Position numbers and translations under genes: made by a program
DNA from: Miltoncostaea sp050250915
GTDB lineage: Bacteria > Actinomycetota > Thermoleophilia > Miltoncostaeales > Miltoncostaeaceae
Assembly (NCBI GenBank): GCA_050250915.1
Contig: JBFWNT010000015.1
Coordinates: 1 to 64,000 of the forward strand
Direction of reading: 5' to 3'
DNA length: 64,000 nucleotides
Shown: piece after piece, positions 61,681 to 64,000 of the stretch
How the letters are laid out: every line of letters starts with the position of its first letter
Numbering within the stretch: position 1 is the stretch's first letter
Notes under the pieces: generated by a model
Seen by the model: the letters and a program-made list of their open reading frames with translations, nothing else
Told to the model about the DNA's origin: nothing
Databases searched by the model: none

Positions 61681-63450
61681 ATGACGGGCAACGACGTCGC
61701 CCAGATCGTGGTCTTCCTGCTGGTCGTGGCGATCTGCACCCCTCTGCTCGGGGCGTACCTGTACCGGGTGATCGAGCGCAAGCCGATCCCCGGCGTGTCC
61801 CGGGTGCTGGGGCCGGTCGAGCGCGGCGCGTACCGCCTGCTGCGCATCGACCCCGACCGGGAGCAGGGTTGGAAGTCCTACGCGGGCGCGGTCATCGCGT
61901 TCAGCGCCGCGAGCTTCGCGGTGCTCTACGCGATCCTGCGCCTGCAGGGGCACCTGCCGCTCAACCCCGCCGACTACCCGGGCATGAGCTGGAGCGTCGC
62001 CTTCAACACGGCGATCAGCTTCGTGACCAACACGAACTGGCAGTACTACGCCGGCGAGTCGACGCTCTCGTACCTCAGCCAGATGGCGGGCCTCGCGGTG
62101 CAGAACTTCGCGTCGGCCGCGGTGGGGATCGCGGTGATGGCCGCGGTGGTGCGCGGGTTCGCGCGGCGCGGCACCGACATGCTCGGCAACTTCTGGACCG
62201 ACCTGGTGCGCATCACGCTCTACGCGCTGGTGCCCCTCGCGGTCGCGGTGGGCATCGTGCTCGGCTCGCAGGGCGTCATGCAGACGTTCGACCACCCGGT
62301 CACGTACCAGACCTACGAGGCGCACACCCTCGGCACCACCGGCCAGGACGGCGCCCCCCTCACCCAGAGCCTCTACCGCGGCCCGGTGGCGTCGCAGATC
62401 GCGATCAAGCAGGCCGGCACCAACGGCGGCGGCTACTTCAACAGCAACTCCGCCACGCCGGCCGAGAACCCGAGCCCCATCTCGAACTACGTGGAGCTCT
62501 GGGCCGAGCTGGTGATCGCGTTCGCGCTGACCTACACGTTCGGGCTCATGGTGGGCTCGCGCCGCCAGGGCTGGGCGATCTTCGCCGCGATGATGGCGAT
62601 CCTGGTGGTGGCGATCGCCGTGATGGTGCCGTTCGAGAACCGCGGCTCGGAGGTGCTCCAGTCGAGCGGCGTCGAGCTCCAGGCGGGGGACGGGTACGCC
62701 GGCGGCTTCCAGCCGGGCGGCAACATGTCGGACAAGGAGGTCCGGTTCGGCCCCGGCCCCACCGCGCTGTGGGCGGCCGTCACCACGGGCACCTCGACCG
62801 GCGCGGTCAACGGCGGCCACGACGCCCTCACGGGCGGCGCCGGCGCCGTGGCCCTGGCCCTGATGACCATCGGGGAGGTCGCCCCCGGGGGGGTGGGCTC
62901 CGGGATCTACGGGATGCTGCTGTTCGTCGTCGTCGCGGTCTTCATCGCGGGCCTCATGGTGGGACGCACCCCCGAGTACCTGGGCAAGAAGATCGGCGCC
63001 CGGGAGATCAAGCTCACGATGATCGGGGTGCTGGTCATGCCGATCGGGCTGCTGGTGATGCTGGCCGTGGCGGTGACCACGAGCGCCGGGACGGCGTCGA
63101 TGTTCAACACCGGGCCGCAGGGCTTCGCCGAGGCGTTCTACGCCTACGCCTCCCAGTGGAACAACAACGGCAGCGCGTTCGCCGGCTACGGCGCGACGGA
63201 CCTGTCGACCACGCTCGGCGGCGTCGCGATGGGGCTCGGCCGGTTCGTCTCGATCCTCGCCGTGCTGGGCCTGGCGGGCGCCCTGGTGCGCCGGCCCGTG
63301 GCGCCCTTCAGCGCCGGGACGCTGCGGACCACCACGCCCACCTTCGTGGTGACGCTGATCTTCGTGATCGTGCTGGTCGCCGCCCTCAACTTCATCCCGG
63401 CGCTCGCCCTCGGGCCCGTCGCCACACAGCTGTCGGGGAGGCCCTTCTGA
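61681..63450 (+). CDS. kdpA: KdpA potassium-channel subunit
   Basis: A 589-residue, ten-helix membrane protein, the K+-conducting subunit of the Kdp P-type ATPase. All four pore-loop signatures are seen: FVTNTNWQYYAGE, KQAGTNGGGYFNSNS, GTSTGAVNGGHD and WNNNGSAFAGYG, which together form the selectivity filter. It is full-length and ends normally (PVATQLSGRPF). The next gene is kdpC, not the usual kdpB. Confidence 0.95.
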   Translation: MTGNDVAQIVVFLLVVAICTPLLGAYLYRVIERKPIPGVSRVLGPVERGAYRLLRIDPDREQGWKSYAGAVIAFSAASFAVLYAILRLQGHLPLNPADYPGMSWSVAFNTAISFVTNTNWQYYAGESTLSYLSQMAGLAVQNFASAAVGIAVMAAVVRGFARRGTDMLGNFWTDLVRITLYALVPLAVAVGIVLGSQGVMQTFDHPVTYQTYEAHTLGTTGQDGAPLTQSLYRGPVASQIAIKQAGTNGGGYFNSNSATPAENPSPISNYVELWAELVIAFALTYTFGLMVGSRRQGWAIFAAMMAILVVAIAVMVPFENRGSEVLQSSGVELQAGDGYAGGFQPGGNMSDKEVRFGPGPTALWAAVTTGTSTGAVNGGHDALTGGAGAVALALMTIGEVAPGGVGSGIYGMLLFVVVAVFIAGLMVGRTPEYLGKKIGAREIKLTMIGVLVMPIGLLVMLAVAVTTSAGTASMFNTGPQGFAEAFYAYASQWNNNGSAFAGYGATDLSTTLGGVAMGLGRFVSILAVLGLAGALVRRPVAPFSAGTLRTTTPTFVVTLIFVIVLVAALNFIPALALGPVATQLSGRPF

Positions 63451-64000
63451 TGACCCGCGCCCTGCGTCCCCTGGGGACCGGCCTCGCGATGGTGGCGCTG
63501 ATGACGGCGGTCCTGGGGCTGCTGTACCCGCTCGCGATGACCGGCGTGCTCCAGGGCCTGTTCCCGGCGAAGGCCGACGGCAGCCTGGTGCGGGTCGACG
63601 GCGCCGTCGTCGGCACCGACCTGGCGGGCCAGGTGTTCACGTCGCCCGCCTACTTCCACTCCCGGCCCTCGGCGACGACGCCGGCGTACAACCCGTCGGC
63701 CACGACGTTCGCGAACCTCGGCCCCAACAACATCGCGCTGAAGGACGCCGTGGACGCGAACATCGCCGCGGCCCTCACGCTCGAGCGGCCCTACGACCCC
63801 GGCCTCACGGCCGCCGACCTGCCGGTGGACATGGTCACCACCTCCGGCTCGGGGGTCGACCCGGACATCACGCCGGCGAACGCCCGGCTGCAGGCGAACC
63901 GCATCGCCGCCGTCCGCGGCCTGAGCCGCGACGAGGTGGACCTGCTGATCGACGACCACACGGCCGGGCGCAGCCTCGGGTTCCTCGGGCAGCCGCGGGT
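63450..64000 (+). CDS. kdpC: KdpC subunit, truncated by the window edge
   Basis: The first 183 residues of KdpC: one N-terminal helix (LGTGLAMVALMTAVLGLLYPLAMTGV) and a soluble domain with VDGAVVGTDLAGQVFTSPAYFHSRPSATTPAYNPSATTFANLGPNN and GVDPDITPANARLQANRIA, typical of the family. KdpC stabilises the ATPase. The ATG overlaps the kdpA stop (TGATG), so the A-to-C junction is native-looking. The usual kdpB of about 680 codons is not between them and could only lie beyond the window. Confidence 0.93.
   Translation, partial: MTRALRPLGTGLAMVALMTAVLGLLYPLAMTGVLQGLFPAKADGSLVRVDGAVVGTDLAGQVFTSPAYFHSRPSATTPAYNPSATTFANLGPNNIALKDAVDANIAAALTLERPYDPGLTAADLPVDMVTTSGSGVDPDITPANARLQANRIAAVRGLSRDEVDLLIDDHTAGRSLGFLGQPR

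Overview
The window is very GC-rich (roughly three quarters G+C), densely packed, and carries an actinobacterial gene set: leaderless genes, SHOCT, DUF1269 and DUF7144 small proteins, an S8 peptidase with LGFP repeats, a GAP-family protein and many GTG starts. A high-GC Actinomycetota is likely and class Thermoleophilia is my best guess, but no marker gene is present to prove it. No rRNA, tRNA, CRISPR array or transposase was seen. It is a draft scaffold: 100 Ns at 51726-51825 lie between two identical 127-bp copies. Several genes carry single-base frameshifts or an in-frame stop.

Layout. 1-9.5 kb: two paralogous nucleotide cyclase / AAA ATPase / TPR proteins (the first broken by a TGA), an aldehyde dehydrogenase, and an NADH dehydrogenase fused to a cyclic-nucleotide-binding domain just downstream of the second cyclase. 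9.6-13.4 kb: a mer-type promoter driving a decayed metal-regulator locus, a cytidylate-kinase-like protein, an aldo/keto reductase, a frameshifted ZIP transporter and an orphan response regulator. 13.4-25 kb: stress-type membrane proteins, a K+ channel, a MalT-like LuxR regulator, a gene-free stretch with five 28-bp palindromes, then MBL, YihY, AI-2E and holin/phosphodiesterase genes. 25-38 kb: a CYTH/glucosidase/debranching operon, SHOCT, MFS, universal stress protein, flippase-like protein, ion permease with MarR regulator, NhaA behind a structured leader, and a cupin. 38-47 kb: two unrecognised giant proteins (1150 and 1175 aa) facing an S8 peptidase. 47-52 kb: cupin, PAS-EAL, PAS-LuxR, formylglycine-generating enzyme, GAP protein. 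52-57 kb: PHP-glycosyltransferase / glycosyltransferase / deacetylase operon. 57-64 kb: frameshifted ChrA, truncated KdpD, KdpE, CorA, then a kdp operon in which kdpC directly follows kdpA.

The most interesting signal is non-coding. A perfect palindrome, TCACCCGGGTGA, occurs seven times exactly and once with one mismatch, almost always between genes. In most promoter positions it lies 37-39 bp upstream of a -10-like hexamer (TAGCGT, TACCGT, TACGTT and similar) of a stress or membrane gene. It looks like the operator of an undescribed activator-controlled regulon. A second theme is TAGCGT placed 6-8 bases before the start codon, implying leaderless mRNAs.
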